Below are positions 62,456-64,000 of a stretch of DNA of 64,000 nt, one piece after another (positions within the stretch are counted from its first letter, which is position 1; every line of letters begins with the position of its first letter). The position numbers were made by a program, and so were the translations under genes. The notes beneath the pieces are model-generated. The model ran no database searches. It was not told the origin of the DNA and was given only the letters and a program-made list of their open reading frames with translations. The stretch is taken from positions 298,822 to 362,821 of the forward strand of contig NZ_LIVZ01000010.1 of NCBI RefSeq assembly GCF_001905845.1, read 5' to 3'. Source of the stretch: Streptomyces sp. TSRI0107. GTDB taxonomy: Bacteria; Actinomycetota; Actinomycetes; Streptomycetales; Streptomycetaceae.

Positions 62456-63420
62456 GCGGCATCCACCGTCGGCCGGGCCATCGCCCGAGCCCGCTCCGCG
62501 CCATCCCGCAGCACCCCCTCCACATAGCCGGGATCGGCGACCAACTCCTTGTGCCTCTGCTGCACGGGCCGCAGAACCTCGACCACGGCCTCCGCCGTGT
62601 CCTTCTTCAAGGCGCCGTACGACTCGTACACACCGCTCAGCGCCTCCGGGTTCCCACCCGTACAAGCCGCGAGGATCTCCAGCAGATTCGCGACCCCCGG
62701 CCGCTCCTCCCGGTCGTACACGACGTCCCGCCCGCTGTCGGTCACGGCCCGCATGACCTTCTTCCGCACCACATCCGGCTCGTCGAGCAGATAGACGATG
62801 CCCGGCCCGACGTCGTCGCTCTTCCCCATCTTCGACGTCGGCTCCAGCAGGTTCATCACCCTCGCAGCCACCCCGGGGGACGTGGTCCGGGGCACGACGA
62901 ACGCGTGCCCGTACCGCTGGTTGAACCGCACCGCCAGATCCCGGGCCAGCTCCACATGCTGCCTCTGGTCCTCACCGACCGGCACCTCGTCGGTCCCGTA
63001 CGCCAGGATGTCCGCCGCCATCAGCACCGGATAGGTCAGCAGCGACAGCCGCACACTCCCGCCCCGCACCCGCTCCCGCGCGGCCTTCTCCTTGTACTGG
63101 ATCATCCGCCGCATCTCACCGTCGGTCGCCACGCACTCCAGCAGGTACGACAGCCGAGCGTGCTCGTCGACATGGCTCTGCACGAAGACGGTGCACAGCT
63201 CCGGGTCCAGCCCCGCCGCCAGCAACAAGGACGCCGCCTGCCGGCTGAGCCGCCGCACCCGCGCCGGATCGTGGTCGACGGTCAGTGCGTGCAGATCGAC
63301 GACGCAGAACAGCGCGTCCGCCTGATGCTGGTCCACCGCGACCCACCGCCGCACGGCCCCCAGGTAGTTCCCCAGCGTCAGATGCCCGGTCGGCTTGACC
63401 CCGCTGAAGACCCGCTTCAT
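62377..63420 (-). CDS. trpS: Tryptophan--tRNA ligase (auxiliary type)
   Basis: This 347-residue class I synthetase charges tRNA-Trp. FSGVKPTGHLTLGNYLGAVRRW contains the HIGH-equivalent GHLTLGN, and EPTSKMGKSD is the KMSKS loop. DEVPVGEDQRQHVELARDLA is also conserved. The ATG has AGGAGG 8 bases upstream. The leader with Trp-Trp codons and alternative hairpins matches the inducible, indolmycin-resistant trpRS1 of S. coelicolor, so this is probably the auxiliary rather than the housekeeping copy. Resistance itself cannot be read from the sequence. Confidence 0.95.
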   Translation of the reverse strand: MKRVFSGVKPTGHLTLGNYLGAVRRWVAVDQHQADALFCVVDLHALTVDHDPARVRRLSRQAASLLLAAGLDPELCTVFVQSHVDEHARLSYLLECVATDGEMRRMIQYKEKAARERVRGGSVRLSLLTYPVLMAADILAYGTDEVPVGEDQRQHVELARDLAVRFNQRYGHAFVVPRTTSPGVAARVMNLLEPTSKMGKSDDVGPGIVYLLDEPDVVRKKVMRAVTDSGRDVVYDREERPGVANLLEILAACTGGNPEALSGVYESYGALKKDTAEAVVEVLRPVQQRHKELVADPGYVEGVLRDGAERARAMARPTVDAAYRAIGLLPASSDTGAEAEAVLNAAR

Positions 63421-63618
63421 CTCTCCACCTCCTGGTCGGGACCGCCGCCTTCACCGACGACCGCCCCCGGAGGGAGATACGACTACGGCCGCCATGGGCG
63501 GCGGCCGTCGAGTGCATACGTGAGTACGGCCGCCGTCAGGCGGCCCACCACTGCTGGGTGCACGTACGCGTAGTCACGGCATCCACGATACGCCGCAGGG
63601 GTGTCTCCCGTACCGGGG
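63421..63618 (-). promoter_or_regulatory. trpS attenuator leader
   Basis: On the minus strand four segments can pair in alternative ways. Segment 1 GGCCGCC (63545-63539) overlaps the end of the Trp-Trp peptide. Segment 2 CGGCGGCCGT is at 63535-63526, segment 3 ACGGCCGCC at 63508-63500 and segment 4 GGCGGCCGT at 63493-63485. Pairing 2:3 is the antiterminator; 1:2 plus 3:4 (9-bp stem, loop GCCCAT) is the stop form. No T-run follows. Confidence 0.8.
63536..63577 (-). CDS. trpS leader peptide with tandem Trp codons
   Basis: This short frame of 13 codons plus stop reads GTG, then TTRTCTQQWWAA and TGA. The two TGG codons (63550-63545) are the only Trp codons and lie directly at pairing segment 1 of the attenuator. 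A GTG three codons upstream (63586) is an alternative start. No strong ribosome site is visible. Stalling at the Trp codons when charged tRNA-Trp is scarce would free segment 2 to pair with segment 3 and let transcription reach trpS. Confidence 0.75.
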   Translation of the reverse strand: MTTRTCTQQWWAA

Positions 63619-63647
63619 TTGACACGGCCCCCACCGATCCGTACTGT
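63619..63647 (+). promoter_or_regulatory. Strong sigma-70-type promoter, rightward
   Basis: TTGACA (63619-63624), a 17-bp spacer and TACTGT (63642-63647) match the principal sigma consensus well. It points right, toward the presumed rRNA operon, and back to back with the trpS leader. Confidence 0.75.
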
Positions 63648-64000
63648 TCTCCGGGTTGTCCGACGTGAGCGCCGACTCCGGTCGGTCCCCGGACAGCCAT
63701 TCCGCAAGTACCAAGCCACTCTCGACGAGCAGTCGATCTGCTGTCGTGCCATTGGCATGCGTATTCGCGAAATGAGGAATCCGCGTTCGAAAGGACGCAG
63801 CCCCCGATTAGCTCGGGAGCCAGGAATCCGCTAAAGTCTCACTCGTCGGAACGGCCCAACAGCCGCGAAGACAACCCCCTCTGACTGGGAGTCAGGCCCG
63901 AAAGGATCTGATAGAGTCGGAAGCGCCGGAAAGGGAAACGCGAGAGCGGGAACCTGGAAAGCACCGAGGAAATCGGATCGAGAAAAGATCTGATAGAGTC
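63648..64000 (+). promoter_or_regulatory. Presumed rRNA operon promoter/leader region
   Basis: No gene is present in this stretch. A second promoter candidate is TTAGCT (63808-63813) with an 18-bp spacer and TAAAGT (63832-63837). CTGACT-GGG-AGTCAG (63881-63895) is a hairpin. GATCTGATAGAGTC occurs at 63905-63918 and 63987-64000. From memory, the latter motif and the GGAA-rich sequence resemble the multi-promoter leaders of Streptomyces rrn operons, so a 16S rRNA gene is expected beyond the window end. Confidence 0.65.

Noticed and set aside
63483..63758. A 91-codon minus-strand frame across the trpS leader
   Set aside because: It spans the promoter and attenuator; the short Trp-Trp peptide in another frame explains the region better.
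63601..63834. A 77-codon plus-strand frame at the right end
   Set aside because: It overlaps promoter elements, is Arg-rich and lacks a ribosome site.

Overview
The window is a high-GC actinobacterial chromosome segment and almost certainly Streptomyces. The genes have extreme third-position GC bias and frequent GTG starts. Actinobacterial markers include Lsr2, the sigE-cseA-cseB-cseC envelope-stress operon, DisA next to RadA and a stand-alone nuoD. From memory, the gene order follows the Streptomyces coelicolor core region around SCO3334-SCO3406. This is conserved core chromosome with no prophage, integrase, insertion sequence or CRISPR array visible.

Layout from left to right. 1-11.3 kb: tilS, hpt, ftsH and folE run rightward. 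A leftward folate cluster faces them (folP, an NTF2-like protein, folB, folK, a DUF3180 protein), headed by a phosphatidylglycerol lysyltransferase-like membrane protein. 11.3-20.4 kb: two PH-domain membrane proteins, a lone nuoD-type gene convergent with a MidA/NDUFAF7-type methyltransferase, a NarL-type two-component pair, an ArsR-type regulator, and a threonine aldolase-like PLP enzyme. 20.5-26.0 kb: a cofactor operon (DUF2520 oxidoreductase, panC, nadB, nadC, coaX) for pantothenate/CoA and NAD. 26.5-32.7 kb: small conserved proteins, a BlaI-type regulator, a GNAT acetyltransferase, lsr2, an SCO3374-type protein and clpC.

32.8-37.8 kb: a HAD acid phosphatase, a large NACHT-LRR STAND NTPase (the best candidate here for an immune-type protein) and a secreted M23 endopeptidase. 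37.9-41.3 kb: the sigE operon on the minus strand. 41.5-46.3 kb: mutY, a membrane-anchored protein, then radA-disA (DNA repair and c-di-AMP). 46.5-51.7 kb: an unusual protein joining sigma-like helices, a zinc anti-sigma motif, a membrane segment and a BACON domain; a Cys-rich protein; a Ppx/GppA phosphatase; a TIM-barrel isomerase; and a TetR regulator. 51.8-56.1 kb: ilvD and a Ser/Thr kinase with a PQQ-propeller ectodomain. 56.3-63.4 kb: SH3 protein, methyltransferase, ABC-2 exporter pair, proC, cysteine hydrolase, GlxA-type regulator and trpS.

The right end holds two regulatory regions back to back. One is a trpS leader with a Trp-Trp leader peptide and four mutually exclusive pairing segments (a transcription attenuator). 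The other is a rightward promoter array that looks like the leader of an rRNA operon whose 16S gene would lie beyond position 64000.

The most notable non-coding signals are a 40-bp perfect palindrome covering the start codon of the ABC exporter operon, a repeat-like insert inside that ATPase gene, helically phased GAACCGGC repeats upstream of the BACON gene, and a 17-bp direct repeat upstream of ilvD.
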